The notes: generated by a model from the sequence alone, not told the origin. A stretch of DNA of 64,000 nt from Herpetosiphon gulosus (GCF_039545135.1 NZ_BAABRU010000008.1:124001-188000); one strand, 5' to 3'; numbered from the stretch's first letter, positions 46,616 through 55,846 are shown. A program made the numbers and translations.

Positions 46616-47951
46616 CGAGAACGCTCCTTCGTCGAGAGCGCGACAGTCGCCAGTTCAGCAGACTTTTATCGTACACATGGCGGATACGCCAAGCGGCCCA
46701 AAGGCCGACAGCAGTTGCCACTGCTGCAAAGCCAAGATAAATTAGCGTACTAACCGAAGCCGCCAGCTCCCCCAGCCAGCTTGGCAACAACAGCACACTA
46801 ATCACCCCACACCCAACGATTGTCGCGAATGAATAACAATAGCTATCAAGAAAAACGCTTACGCGCCCGCGCCGCTCGTCGGGAACAATACTCTGAACTG
46901 ATTTGCGTAATGGTTCATCCCAGCCGCTTTGGGCTAAACGTGCCCCAAATCGACCAATTAACCCGCCGATCAGTGGCTGAACCAGTGCCCCCAGAATACA
47001 AAGCAGTAAGACGATAGGTAGGGCGATAAAACCTTGTTTCGGGCTGGTTTTGCTGAGCAAGCGCCCAGCTAACAGCCATTGAAATGCCAAAAGGGTGACC
47101 ACAAAGGCCAATTTGTAAAAACCATAGACTTGTTGAAAGCGTAACGGATCGGCTGCTGCAATTTGATCAATGCTGCGCAAAAAGTGAAATTCGACCACCG
47201 TCAAAGCCAAGCCTGTGGTGAATAATACCAGCGCCAACAAACTAAACAGCGGCACATGGCGAATCACATCGGCTCCAACTTTAAAGGTCTCGCGAATCGA
47301 TTCCCGTTCAGTTTTGCTTTGCCGCGCCCGAACTGGGTGTTTATGAAACATTAACCAAACTTGGCCAATGCCCAAAAAGCATAAAACCGCACACAAACCC
47401 AGCACCAAACTGGTATTTTGCTGATCACTGCCAACCAACCAGGTGGCGATCAGCGCCGCCAAGCCGTTGCCCAGTAGGCTGCCGATGGTCGCGCCAGCTC
47501 CTAGCAAGGGAAATAAGCGTTTAGCCTCGGAAGTCGCATAAATATCGTTGGCTAAGGCCCAAAACGCCAACGGGAAAATTGCATATTGCTGTTCGTTCAA
47601 AATCGACAAGGCTGGATAGATCAGCCAAGCGGGTGCTTTGAACCAAAATAGGCCTAAAATCGCCAGATAACATGCCCCAAAGCCGGCCAATAGCCGTTGA
47701 ATTAATTTGATCCGCTCGGTGCGATCAACGATTAAGGCATAGCTGCCAGCAGCGACAATCGTTAGCAGCATGCCGACTGGCCAGAGCCACAGCAATTGTT
47801 CGGTGCCAAGGCTGCTGATAAAGCCCGCCATTGCTACTACATCGGCAAGCTCAAGCACCAAGGTATTGAGCGCTAACAAGCCCATGAGCGTTAGCACCAA
47901 ACGCCATTCGTTCGGACGTAACTTTAAGCCTTGTTCCAGCCGTTTCAACAT
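46599..47951 (-). CDS. Membrane transporter resembling NTP/NDP translocases (Npt/Tlc-like) or MFS
   Basis: A 450-residue integral membrane protein with about 11-12 hydrophobic helices. The start MLKRLEQGLKLRPNEWRLVLTLMGLLALNTLVLELADVVAMAGFISSLGTEQL and the interior (FALANDIY-like WALANDIYATSEAKRLFPLLGAGATIGSLLG) match the ATP/ADP translocase-like family of MFS-related proteins, known best from intracellular bacteria but also found in free-living ones. The nucleotide specificity is not readable, and a simple MFS exporter is possible. It overlaps the GNAT gene by 17 bases and lies 44 bp after the ParA-like genes. Confidence 0.65.
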   Translation of the reverse strand: MLKRLEQGLKLRPNEWRLVLTLMGLLALNTLVLELADVVAMAGFISSLGTEQLLWLWPVGMLLTIVAAGSYALIVDRTERIKLIQRLLAGFGACYLAILGLFWFKAPAWLIYPALSILNEQQYAIFPLAFWALANDIYATSEAKRLFPLLGAGATIGSLLGNGLAALIATWLVGSDQQNTSLVLGLCAVLCFLGIGQVWLMFHKHPVRARQSKTERESIRETFKVGADVIRHVPLFSLLALVLFTTGLALTVVEFHFLRSIDQIAAADPLRFQQVYGFYKLAFVVTLLAFQWLLAGRLLSKTSPKQGFIALPIVLLLCILGALVQPLIGGLIGRFGARLAQSGWDEPLRKSVQSIVPDERRGRVSVFLDSYCYSFATIVGCGVISVLLLPSWLGELAASVSTLIYLGFAAVATAVGLWAAWRIRHVYDKSLLNWRLSRSRRRSVLDGIEF

Positions 47952-47995
47952 GCAGCCAGCATCCTTTGCGCAAATACAACAATGTCCAAGTTCGA

Positions 47996-48760
47996 TTAAG
48001 CGGTCAAGGTTGCAGCCACATTCGTTAAGAGTAGGGAAATCGGATGGTCGGGATGTTCTACCACAAAGATATTCGATGAGGTTCGTTCAAGCAACAAGCT
48101 TGCTTGATTGTAATCGGCCAACAATTCATCGTAGGGCAAGGCTGCCAAGACTGGACGTTGATAAATTTGCTCGATTTTTTGCTGGACTTCGCGCAAATTA
48201 TAATGCTCAGGAATTTGATTGACAATCAATACCATTTCGTTGATGCCAAGTTGCTCGGAAATATCGATCACCACGCCTGTACCTTGGAGATCTTGCTCGC
48301 GCAACTGCAACACCAACACCTGAATATCCGAGAAGGCGATCGATGGCAGCGCGGCGAATTGCACGCCTGGCTGCGTATCGATCAGCAGCGCATCGAGCCG
48401 GAGAGTATTGATCAACAACTCAAAACTATCGCTGAGCAAGCTAATATCATAATCGATCGTGCTGTTGCGGGTAGCAAATGGCACTAAATAAAGCTGCCCC
48501 TTGAGCGGATGGCGAACGGTTGGATTGAGATTGACGGCGGTTGATTCGATGCCACATTTGCCCCACAGAAAATCATTCAGGCTATGGGTGATTGCGCCCT
48601 CGGGCAAACCAAACAGCCACTGGATTGAGGGCGAGTGGACATCGCTATCAATAATTGCCACCCGTTGGCCGGCGGCTGCCAAAATGGTTGCAATATTGGC
48701 AGTTAATTGTGATTTACCGGTGCCTGGGCGAAACGAATGGATGGAAACAATCTTCGGCAT
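47996..48760 (-). CDS. MinD/ParA-like P-loop ATPase, copy 2
   Basis: A 254-residue soluble ATPase; ATG 48760 (MPKIVSIHSF) has GAGG upstream, the longer frame has not. The deviant Walker A is HSFRPGTGKSQ, with Arg in place of the usual signature Lys and Pro in place of the first Gly; IDSDVHSPSIQWLF follows, and the switch II region is LLIDTQPGVQ. It shares HSLNDFLWGKCGI with its upstream paralogue's YSLNDYLWGKCEI. No ParB or MinE partner lies here. It probably drives localisation or gene partitioning of some complex, but the target is unknown. Confidence 0.85.
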   Translation of the reverse strand: MPKIVSIHSFRPGTGKSQLTANIATILAAAGQRVAIIDSDVHSPSIQWLFGLPEGAITHSLNDFLWGKCGIESTAVNLNPTVRHPLKGQLYLVPFATRNSTIDYDISLLSDSFELLINTLRLDALLIDTQPGVQFAALPSIAFSDIQVLVLQLREQDLQGTGVVIDISEQLGINEMVLIVNQIPEHYNLREVQQKIEQIYQRPVLAALPYDELLADYNQASLLLERTSSNIFVVEHPDHPISLLLTNVAATLTA

Positions 48761-48785
48761 GGGTGCCTCGCCCTCATTCCACAAA

Positions 48786-49538
48786 TTACACTAACCGATT
48801 GGCGACTCCACGCAGCGATTGGCTTAATGGATGGTCGGGGTATTGCAAGACGAAAATGCCAGCACTGGCCAGCGTCATCATCTCATCGGAATGAGGCAGA
48901 ACCGCCGCAACTTCGCTGTTGTAGGTTTTTTCGACGCGGGCCTTGACTTCGGCAAAATTGAATGAGGTTGGTACTTTGTTCACCAACAAAAACAGCTGCG
49001 GCACATCCAACTTATGGGCAACATCGACCGTAACCCCAGTTCCTTGATAATCTTGCGAATCGGGGCGCAAAATAATAATCAACGAATCGGAGATCGCAAT
49101 CGAGAGCAAGGTTTCTTCATTCAAGCCCGGGTGGGTATCGATCAACAATACATCGAGGTTAAGTTCTTCGACCAAGCGATGAAACCCATCGTTGAGCAAA
49201 CCCACATCGTAGCCTTCGCGCAGTACGCGGGCAATTTCGCCAGCCTTGATGCTCGAAGGGATGAGGAAAATGCGACCTGAGCTCAAGCCTTTGACGGTTG
49301 AACTGACATCATAGGCCGCTTGTTTGATTTCGCATTTGCCCCATAGATAATCGTTGAGCGAATATTTCATGTCATCTTCATTCATGCCGAATAGGACGTG
49401 AATGCCAGGCGACATAATATCGGTATCAATTACGCCAACTCGGCGACCAGTTGCGGCGATTAAGCTGGCAAGGTTAGCGGTCGTATTCGATTTACCCGTG
49501 CCACCCCGAAACGAGTGGATTGAAATTATCTTTGACAT
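48786..49538 (-). CDS. MinD/ParA-like P-loop ATPase, copy 1
   Basis: A 250-residue soluble ATPase; ATG 49538 (MSKIISIHSF) has AGGAG nine bases upstream. Walker A is HSFRGGTGKSN (Arg instead of the signature Lys), then VIDTDIMSPGIHVLF and LLIDTHPGLNEETL. It is a tandem paralogue of the gene 25 bp downstream, over the whole length. The pair may form a heterodimer in which one subunit is catalytically modified. It is the first gene of a seven-gene minus-strand run reaching to 43382. Confidence 0.87.
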   Translation of the reverse strand: MSKIISIHSFRGGTGKSNTTANLASLIAATGRRVGVIDTDIMSPGIHVLFGMNEDDMKYSLNDYLWGKCEIKQAAYDVSSTVKGLSSGRIFLIPSSIKAGEIARVLREGYDVGLLNDGFHRLVEELNLDVLLIDTHPGLNEETLLSIAISDSLIIILRPDSQDYQGTGVTVDVAHKLDVPQLFLLVNKVPTSFNFAEVKARVEKTYNSEVAAVLPHSDEMMTLASAGIFVLQYPDHPLSQSLRGVANRLV

Positions 49539-49825
49539 GCAGGTGCTCCTGTAAAAATGGCAAGTGCTGGTGTACACGGAGGGTAACGTGGTTCATCATA
49601 GCGCATCATAGCCCAATAATCAACGCGCTTAATACCTACCCATATAGTATGCAATACCATTAAATAAATAGCTTCAAGATATTAAGTTTTGTAAGATTCT
49701 CAACAAGGGTGCTGATTTAGCTTGATTCTTTCAATCGCATATTAAAGACGTTGAGCATGGGGTTAGCATGATGAATTGTCACGAGGATTAGAATATTAAA
49801 GAGGATTGGGTGGTCTATGGTGTAA

Positions 49826-51283
49826 TCAAGCCGAGTGGGTTGATTGCTCAAAACAACTACCCAGCAAGCGCACGGCATGAGTCAATACTTCTTCGGAGTA
49901 GCGGGCGAAACATAGTCGAATAGCATTATGCGTTGGATTGGCTTGATTAAGATAAAAGGCTTGGCCGGGGAAAATTACTATACCACGTTGCAAGGCGCGT
50001 TGAAATAACCGCATCACAGGCTGATCGGCTGGCAAACTCAGCCAACTATAAAAACCACCATCAGCGATCGTCGCCTGAACTTCGGCAGGTAAATAGCGTT
50101 GAATGGCCTCAAGCAGGGCATCGCGGCGTTGTTTGTAGATATCCGTAACCCAAGCTAATTGTTCGTGGTATTCGCCAGCATGCAGATATTCGGCCAACAT
50201 TTGTTGGCTAAACGATTCGTTGCTGCCGCTCGTAATCGTTTTTAAACTGACAAGTTGCTGCTGAAGCAGGCCATTAGCAACGATAAATCCAATTCGTAGG
50301 CCTGGCATCAACGATTTAGAATATGAGCCAATGTAAATCACATTCGGATCAAAAGCCCGTAAGGCTGGCTGACTTGGGCCAGTTAAGCCTAAATCGCTAT
50401 AGGTTGCATCCTCGATAATTGGGATGGCCTGCTGATTGGCCCAGTTTAATAATTGATAGCGTTGGTCGCTGGCCCAGCGCATACCAGTGGGGTTATGATA
50501 ATCGGGCACAACTAAAATAAAACGTGGATGGCTTGAGCCTGTGTGCAAAGCTGCATTTAAACTTGCCCAATCTGGCCCATTATGGCTGACTGCAAAGCCA
50601 TTGAGCCGAATGCCCGCTTGTTGTAAATTGAGCAAGGTCGTATGAAACGAGGGTTCTTCGATCAAACCGCTATCGCCTGCCACAGCTAATGCTTGAGTTA
50701 CCAAATTAATCGCTTCGTTCGCTCCGTTAGTGATAATCAATTGTTCAGCACTGGTTTGAATGCCATGACGTGCTAAATCATTGGCAATCGCTTGACGTAA
50801 TGGGTAAAAGCCCTGTGGATGGGTGTAATTCCAAGCAGTTTGGGGGTTGCGGCGGGCAATCCGTTGTTGTAACTGGGCAAAGCGCTGGCTTGGAAACATA
50901 TCTGGGGCTGGTACGCCTAAGGCCAGCGAAATCATGCCCTCAGCATGGTTTAATCGCCACAATTCAGCAATCAGCTGATCGTTGGCTAGCGTTGGGGTAA
51001 TTAATGCTTGGGGTTGGGGTGCTTGCAGAGTTTGATCAAACAAGCCTGAGCAAATATAACTGCCGCTGCCGTGCAGGGTCTGAATGATGCCGCGTGCCCG
51101 TAGTTCATCAAAAGCGGTTACTATCGTTGAGCGATGTAGATTCAGGTGCTCGGCCAATTGACGAGACGATGGCAGTCGTTGCTCGGCCTGCAACTGGCCA
51201 GCCCGCGCCAATGCCGTAATATGATCGGCTATTTGCAAATACAATGGGCGAGTCAAGTTGGGGTTGAGTGGAATTGCGAGCAT
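49826..51283 (-). CDS. MocR/PdxR-type regulator (GntR HTH fused to PLP aminotransferase domain)
   Basis: A 485-residue protein; ATG 51283 (MLAIPLNPN) follows AAAGGATTTTGC in a repeat-derived leader. Residues ~1-70 form a GntR-type winged helix (PLYLQIADHITALARAGQLQAEQRLPSSRQLAEHLNLHRSTIVTAFDELRARGI). Residues ~110-480 form a fold-type I aminotransferase domain with the PLP lysine in SYSKSLMPGLRIGF. MocR regulators respond to PLP or amino acids; this one may control the PLP-dependent decarboxylase gene lying upstream (51495-52895), or PLP synthesis. Enzymatic activity is not excluded. Confidence 0.92.
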   Translation of the reverse strand: MLAIPLNPNLTRPLYLQIADHITALARAGQLQAEQRLPSSRQLAEHLNLHRSTIVTAFDELRARGIIQTLHGSGSYICSGLFDQTLQAPQPQALITPTLANDQLIAELWRLNHAEGMISLALGVPAPDMFPSQRFAQLQQRIARRNPQTAWNYTHPQGFYPLRQAIANDLARHGIQTSAEQLIITNGANEAINLVTQALAVAGDSGLIEEPSFHTTLLNLQQAGIRLNGFAVSHNGPDWASLNAALHTGSSHPRFILVVPDYHNPTGMRWASDQRYQLLNWANQQAIPIIEDATYSDLGLTGPSQPALRAFDPNVIYIGSYSKSLMPGLRIGFIVANGLLQQQLVSLKTITSGSNESFSQQMLAEYLHAGEYHEQLAWVTDIYKQRRDALLEAIQRYLPAEVQATIADGGFYSWLSLPADQPVMRLFQRALQRGIVIFPGQAFYLNQANPTHNAIRLCFARYSEEVLTHAVRLLGSCFEQSTHSA

Positions 51284-51292
51284 GCAAAATCC

Positions 51293-51494
51293 TTTTTTGA
51301 TCCACAAAGAGCACGAAGTTTTATTTTAGCCACGAATTGCACGAATGACACGAAACATTGTATAGCTACAGATTGATAGCAATATTTGTTCTCTATTGGT
51401 CAATGCGCTCTAATCCCTGATCCCTGACTCCTCGCCCCTCACCTTCTCTACGTCAAAATCTGATCTCCAGTCCCCAACTCCTATGTTCTTTGCT
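51293..51494. repeat. Mixed dispersed repeats (CTTCGTG-GATCAA and CCCTGA types)
   Basis: On the minus strand CGTGCTCTTTGTGGATCAAA (~51293-51314) leads directly into the ribosome binding site of the MocR gene. A TTAGCCACGAATTGCACGAA unit follows on the plus strand, then TCCCTGATCCCTGACTCC (~51414-51435) and GTTCTATGTTCTCTTGC-like units to ~51510. No gene. Confidence 0.7.
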
Positions 51495-52895
51495 CTATGT
51501 TCTATGTTCTCTTGCAACCCATTCTATTGCCTGCCAAGCTAGCTCAACATCGGCGGCTGTGGTGCGCCAATTTGAGAAGGCCGCGCGAATCGCTGGTTGC
51601 CCAGCATAGACGGTTGCGGTCATAAACACCGCTCCGGTAGCCCGCACTGCATCAAGATAAGCCTGAATTGTAGTGCTATCAGGATTGCCCACCAAACTGA
51701 AACAAACGACGTTCATTCGCACAGGCGCGACCAAGCGAAACAGCGGCGAATCGCTGATATAGCTAGCCAGTAGTTGGGCCAAATCGCAATCGCGTTCAAC
51801 CATTTCTTGGTAGCCAGCCGAACCATAAGCCATAAGCGTAAACCATGCTGGCAGTGCTCGCCAACGACGTGAATTTTCGGGCGTGCGATGAAAAAAGCCT
51901 GGATTTTCGCCAATTGGGCTGAGATAGGCCGCGCTATTATGAAACACTTCAACTTGCAAGGCGCTATGGCGAGTGAATTGCATGGCTGAATCATACGGCA
52001 CATTGAGCCATTTGTGAGCATCGATCGTCAGTGAATCGGCATGCTCAAGCCCACGCACCAAGTGAGCAAAACGCGGCGAACAGGCGGCAAAGCCCCCAAA
52101 GGCCGCATCAACATGCAACCAGAAATTGAATTCCTGCTTGAGTTCCGCGATTGCCATAAGATCGTCAAAATCGACACTATTGACCGTGCCTGCATTAGCA
52201 ACAACGATCGCTGGTTGATTGGCTGGCAAGGCTTGGAGTGCTTGGCGCAATGCTGTGATATCAACCGCCTCGCGTTCAGACTGCAAGGTGATTGTTTGTA
52301 GCTGTTGGCGACCCATGCCCAACATTGACATGGCCTTATAAATGCTTGAGTGGGGTGCGCCGCTCAATACAGGAATTGGCGCAAGCCCCGATAATCCCAT
52401 ACGGGCAACATCGTGGTTGAGTTGCTGGGCTGCCCATTGCCGCCCAATCGCCAAGCCCACAAAATTGGCCATGGTTGCCCCAGAAACGAATGCGCCGCTA
52501 AAACTCGTGGGCAAGCCAAATAATTCGCGCAACATGCTGATGGCTTCATTTTCAACCCGAATCGCGGCGGTTTCGGTTGTGCCACTCGGATTTTGATCGA
52601 AGGCACTGACCAGCCAATCGCCCGCTAGCGCTGCTGGAGTCGCGCCGCCAGTCACGAAGCCCCAATAGCGTGGGCCAGTGCTACCAGTTAATGTATCGCT
52701 GTAGCGAGCCAAAAAATGCTCAAGCGTTTGTTCGGCTCCTAAACCATTGGTTGGTAATTGATCAGGCTGATCGATTTGCGATGCAACCCCAACCGGACGT
52801 TGTGGTAAATCGTGCAGAAATTGTTTGGCGGTGGCAAGGGTCTGCGCTAAAATGTGGTCGATTTGGGCGGCATCGTGAGCTAAAACTGGATGCAT
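51495..52895 (-). CDS. PLP-dependent decarboxylase (group II, aromatic amino acid/glutamate type)
   Basis: A 466-residue fold-type I PLP enzyme that would decarboxylate an amino acid. The cofactor lysine is in DAHKWLNVPYD, and the aspartate binding the pyridine nitrogen is in HVDAAFGGF. The opening SGATMANFVGLAIGRQWAA and the final FMTATVYAGQPAIRAAF are typical of the aromatic-L-amino-acid/tyrosine/glutamate decarboxylase group; the substrate (tryptophan, tyrosine, DOPA or glutamate) is not readable. GAGG precedes the ATG by eight bases. The MocR-type gene lies ~210 bp downstream on the same strand. Confidence 0.93.
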   Translation of the reverse strand: MHPVLAHDAAQIDHILAQTLATAKQFLHDLPQRPVGVASQIDQPDQLPTNGLGAEQTLEHFLARYSDTLTGSTGPRYWGFVTGGATPAALAGDWLVSAFDQNPSGTTETAAIRVENEAISMLRELFGLPTSFSGAFVSGATMANFVGLAIGRQWAAQQLNHDVARMGLSGLAPIPVLSGAPHSSIYKAMSMLGMGRQQLQTITLQSEREAVDITALRQALQALPANQPAIVVANAGTVNSVDFDDLMAIAELKQEFNFWLHVDAAFGGFAACSPRFAHLVRGLEHADSLTIDAHKWLNVPYDSAMQFTRHSALQVEVFHNSAAYLSPIGENPGFFHRTPENSRRWRALPAWFTLMAYGSAGYQEMVERDCDLAQLLASYISDSPLFRLVAPVRMNVVCFSLVGNPDSTTIQAYLDAVRATGAVFMTATVYAGQPAIRAAFSNWRTTAADVELAWQAIEWVAREHRT

Positions 52896-52979
52896 TGGGC
52901 TACCTCAATTAATTCAGAACTAGCTTGAGCATAACAAACACAAGTGGCTTGGTTAAGCACCACTTTTGAGCATTTAACC

Positions 52980-53299
52980 AAACCACTTTTGATCCACAAA
53001 GGGGTCAGGGACTAGGGATCAGGGGTCAGGAAATTTCATCTAGGTTGAATTTAATCCACGAAGGACACGAAGAATTATTTTAGCCACAGATTAGCCACAG
53101 ATTATGATGATTATTTTGCTGTTCCCCAAACCTTGTACCAGCTTTGAATCCTAACTCCTCACATGCTCTGCGCCTCTGCGTCAAAATTTAATCCCTAGTC
53201 TCCTGACCCCTAGCCCCTGAAACCTGACCCCTAACTTCTATGTTCTTTGCTCTATGTTCTATATTCTCTAGCCCCTGAAACCTGACCCCTAGCCCCTGC
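52980..53299. repeat. Dense repeat cluster before the LacI gene
   Basis: A run of dispersed units: GGGGTCAGGGACTAGGGATC (52997-53016), CCACGAAGGACACGAAG (~53057-53073), TTAGCCACAGATTAGCCACA (~53081-53100), CTCTGCGCCTCTGCGTCAAA (~53166-53185), CTGACCCCTAGCCCCTGAAA (~53206-53225), CTATGTTCTTTGCTCTATGT-like units and a second CTGACCCCTAGCCCCTG (to ~53299). No gene is visible in the whole 52896-53413 gap. Confidence 0.75.
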
Positions 53300-53328
53300 T
53301 TGACAATCGTGCTGAGGTTTTGTATAGT
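53300..53328 (+). promoter_or_regulatory. Sigma-70 type promoter of the LacI gene
   Basis: TTGACA (53300-53305), a 17-bp spacer, and TATAGT (53323-53328). Confidence 0.8.
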
Positions 53329-53332
53329 GTTC

Positions 53333-53374
53333 ATCGAAGCGTTTCGACTATGCGTTTCGACTACACGCTTCGAT
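53333..53374. promoter_or_regulatory. LacI-family operator array
   Basis: TCGAAGCGTTTCGA (53334-53347) is a near-perfect palindrome with a central CG, as in LacI-family sites. A second half-site GCGTTTCGA (53352-53360) and CGCTTCGA (53366-53373) follow. The outer ATCGAAGCG (53333) and CGCTTCGAT (to 53374) also form an inverted repeat. The array lies directly downstream of the -10, so binding would repress the LacI transcript, and the ABC genes read from it. Confidence 0.7.
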
Positions 53375-53413
53375 AAACTAAGCTAAACGCCACAAGCGAG
53401 AACGGGGGGCATT

Positions 53414-54436
53414 GTGCCAACGATGGTCGATGTCGCGAAACGAGCCGGGGTTGCGCTCAGCACCGTCTCATATGCACTCAATGGAACGAGGCCGATCTCT
53501 GAAGAAACCCGCCAGCGGATCTATGCCGCAATGGAAGAGCTGGGTTACAAGCCCCATGCCTTAGCTCGCGGTTTGGCCAGCAAGCGCAGCAAAATTATTG
53601 CCCTGCTTTTCCCCACGCCTGAACGCGGCTTAGGCTTAACTGAGCTTGAGTTCGTGACCAGTGCGGCGGAAGCGGCCCGCAATAAAGGCTACCACTTGGT
53701 TTTATGGTCGTTGCCCACCGATTCCAGCGAGCTACGCCAACTCTTGCAACAAGGCCTTGTCGATGGCGTGTTGGTGATGGAAGTCCACCTCAATGATCCA
53801 CGGATTGAATTACTGCGTGAACTTGAATTTCCCTTCAGCATGATTGGACGTTGTGCCGAAAGCAATGGCATGAGCTATGTTGATATCGATTTTGATCGCA
53901 CGACCCAACTCGCCGTAAATTGCCTCGCTGAGCTTGGCCACAGCCAAATTGGCTTTATCAATCATTCGCAAGAAGCGTTTGAGGCTGGTTACGGCCCGAC
54001 CGTGCGGGTGGCGCAACGCTTCAATGAGGCGATTGCTGCCGCTCAATTACAGGGTGTGAGCAGCTTTTGCCACGATTCAGTTGCCGCAGGCTACGAAACC
54101 TTCAACCAACTGTTAACCGATCATCCTGATTTGAGTGGCTTGATTGTGATGAATGAACGGGCGATTCCAGGCATTATTCAAGCTGTCAGTGAACGTGGCT
54201 GGTCAATTCCTGACGATATTTCACTGATTTCGCTGGTTTCTTCGGCACGGGTTGCCGAAATGACCTTACCAACCTTGACGACTTTAGAGCCACCAATCGC
54301 CGAGCTTGGGGCGTTAGGGGTCGATTTACTCATCCAACAACTCGAAGCCCAAGATCGCGAGTTGCCTCAAGCACTCTTGCCATGTCAATTAGTTGTGCGC
54401 GGTAGTACCGGTCAAGCGCGGCGCACAGAACGATAG
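53414..54436 (+). CDS. LacI-family transcriptional repressor
   Basis: A 340-residue regulator. A GTG start at 53414 is used, preceded by GGGGGG. The HTH is MVDVAKRAGVALSTVSYALNGTRPISEETRQR (residues ~3-35), followed by the hinge helix HALARGLAS and a periplasmic-binding-protein-like sugar-sensing domain (~60-335; RSKIIALLFPT, GLIVMNERAIPGIIQA). It controls, by position, the downstream ABC importer, alpha-xylosidase and xylose isomerase genes. The operator array in front of its own gene suggests autorepression. The inducer is probably xylose, a xyloside or isoprimeverose. Confidence 0.95.
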   Translation: MPTMVDVAKRAGVALSTVSYALNGTRPISEETRQRIYAAMEELGYKPHALARGLASKRSKIIALLFPTPERGLGLTELEFVTSAAEAARNKGYHLVLWSLPTDSSELRQLLQQGLVDGVLVMEVHLNDPRIELLRELEFPFSMIGRCAESNGMSYVDIDFDRTTQLAVNCLAELGHSQIGFINHSQEAFEAGYGPTVRVAQRFNEAIAAAQLQGVSSFCHDSVAAGYETFNQLLTDHPDLSGLIVMNERAIPGIIQAVSERGWSIPDDISLISLVSSARVAEMTLPTLTTLEPPIAELGALGVDLLIQQLEAQDRELPQALLPCQLVVRGSTGQARRTER

Positions 54437-54503
54437 TTCACCACCGCTCACTCGTCGGCTGAAATTAACAATGACTATGGTAACGCTCCCAAGGAGGACA
54501 CAG

Positions 54504-55835
54504 ATGTCCACATCGAAGTCAACGTTCCGACTCTCTTTTATCTTAGTGTTGGTTTTGCTCACCAGCATCTTGGCGGCTTGCGGCTCTGAGACCGCTACCA
54601 CTGCGCCAAGCGGCAGCACCACCAGCAATGAGCCACGCACAATTAAACTTTGGCACTACGAAGGTGCTAACAGCGCCATGGGCATCGCTTGGGCTGAGTC
54701 AATCAAACAATTTCAAGCATCACACCCTGGTGTAACGATTCAGTTTGAAGAAAAAGGCTTTGAGCAAATTCGCCAAACCGCTGGCATGGTGCTCAACTCT
54801 GATGAAACCCCCGATATTTTGGAATACAACAAAGGTAATGCAACTGCTGGCTTGCTTTCCACCCAAGGCTTGCTGACCGATCTTTCTGAGGTGGCGACCC
54901 AACGCGGTTGGGATAAATTGCTCAGCTCCAGTTTGCAAACCACCGCCCGCTACGATGAAAAAGGCGTGATGGGCGCTGGCAAATGGTTTGGCGTGCCCAA
55001 CTATGCCGAATATGTCATGGTTTATTACAACAAAGATATGTTCGCCAAGGCCAACTTGCAAGTGCCAACCACTTTGGCCGAATTTGAAGCCGTCATGGAT
55101 GCCTTTGTGCAACAAGGGGTCACGCCGCTCTCGGTCGGCGCTGCTGAATATCCCGCCCAACAGATTTTCTATGAATTGGTGCTCAGCCAAGCTGATCGCG
55201 AATTTGTTAATGCCTTCCAACTCTATCAAGGTGATGTCGATTTCCGTGGCCCCGAGTTTACCTATGGCGCAGAAAAAATGGCCGAGTGGGTCAGCAAAGG
55301 CTATATCAGCAAAGATGCAACGGGCATCAAAGCCGAAGATATGGGCGTGGCCTTCACCAATGGCACATTCCCAATCATGATTTCGGGCAGCTGGTGGTAT
55401 GGTCGCTTTACCGACGAAATTAAGGGTTTTGAATGGGGCACGTTCTTGTTCCCTGGTAACAAATTGCACCCCGGCTCAAGCGGCAACATCTGGGCCGTGC
55501 CAACCAATGCCAAAAACAAAGATCTGGTCTACGATTTCATCGATATCACGATGAGCCAAGATATTCAGACCTTGTTGGGTAACTCTGGTGGCGTGCCAGT
55601 CAACGCCGACGTGAGCAAAATCACCAACGAAAAGAACAAAGAGTTGATTCAAAACTTCGATGCAATCTCCAAGGCCGATGGCTTAGCCTTCTACCCCGAC
55701 TGGCCAGCCCCAGGTTTCTACGATGTCTTGGTTGCCAATGTTCAAGAGTTGATCGATGGCACCAAAACACCCAGCGAAATGCTCGATGCAATCGCTATTC
55801 CATATCAAGAAAATCGGGCAACCTTAGGTAAGTAG
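54504..55835 (+). CDS. ABC sugar transporter solute-binding lipoprotein
   Basis: A 443-residue family 1 (CUT1) oligosaccharide-binding lipoprotein. ATG 54504 is preceded by AAGGAGG at 54491-54497; the longer upstream frame overlaps the LacI gene and is not used. The signal ends with the lipobox LAAC. Typical parts are IKLWHYEGANSAMGIAWAES, QFEEKGFEQIRQ, a central MVYYNKDMF and IMISGSWWYGRF. It is the binding component for the two permeases at 56133-57891; the ATPase (MsmK-type) is not in the window and must be shared. The likely ligands are xylosides or xyloglucan oligosaccharides, inferred from the downstream enzymes. Confidence 0.93.
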   Translation: MSTSKSTFRLSFILVLVLLTSILAACGSETATTAPSGSTTSNEPRTIKLWHYEGANSAMGIAWAESIKQFQASHPGVTIQFEEKGFEQIRQTAGMVLNSDETPDILEYNKGNATAGLLSTQGLLTDLSEVATQRGWDKLLSSSLQTTARYDEKGVMGAGKWFGVPNYAEYVMVYYNKDMFAKANLQVPTTLAEFEAVMDAFVQQGVTPLSVGAAEYPAQQIFYELVLSQADREFVNAFQLYQGDVDFRGPEFTYGAEKMAEWVSKGYISKDATGIKAEDMGVAFTNGTFPIMISGSWWYGRFTDEIKGFEWGTFLFPGNKLHPGSSGNIWAVPTNAKNKDLVYDFIDITMSQDIQTLLGNSGGVPVNADVSKITNEKNKELIQNFDAISKADGLAFYPDWPAPGFYDVLVANVQELIDGTKTPSEMLDAIAIPYQENRATLGK

Positions 55836-55846
55836 GGTTTAGAGGC

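Noticed and set aside
54720-55469. Minus-strand frame of 249 codons
   Set aside because: It lies wholly inside the sugar-binding lipoprotein gene and has no family pattern.
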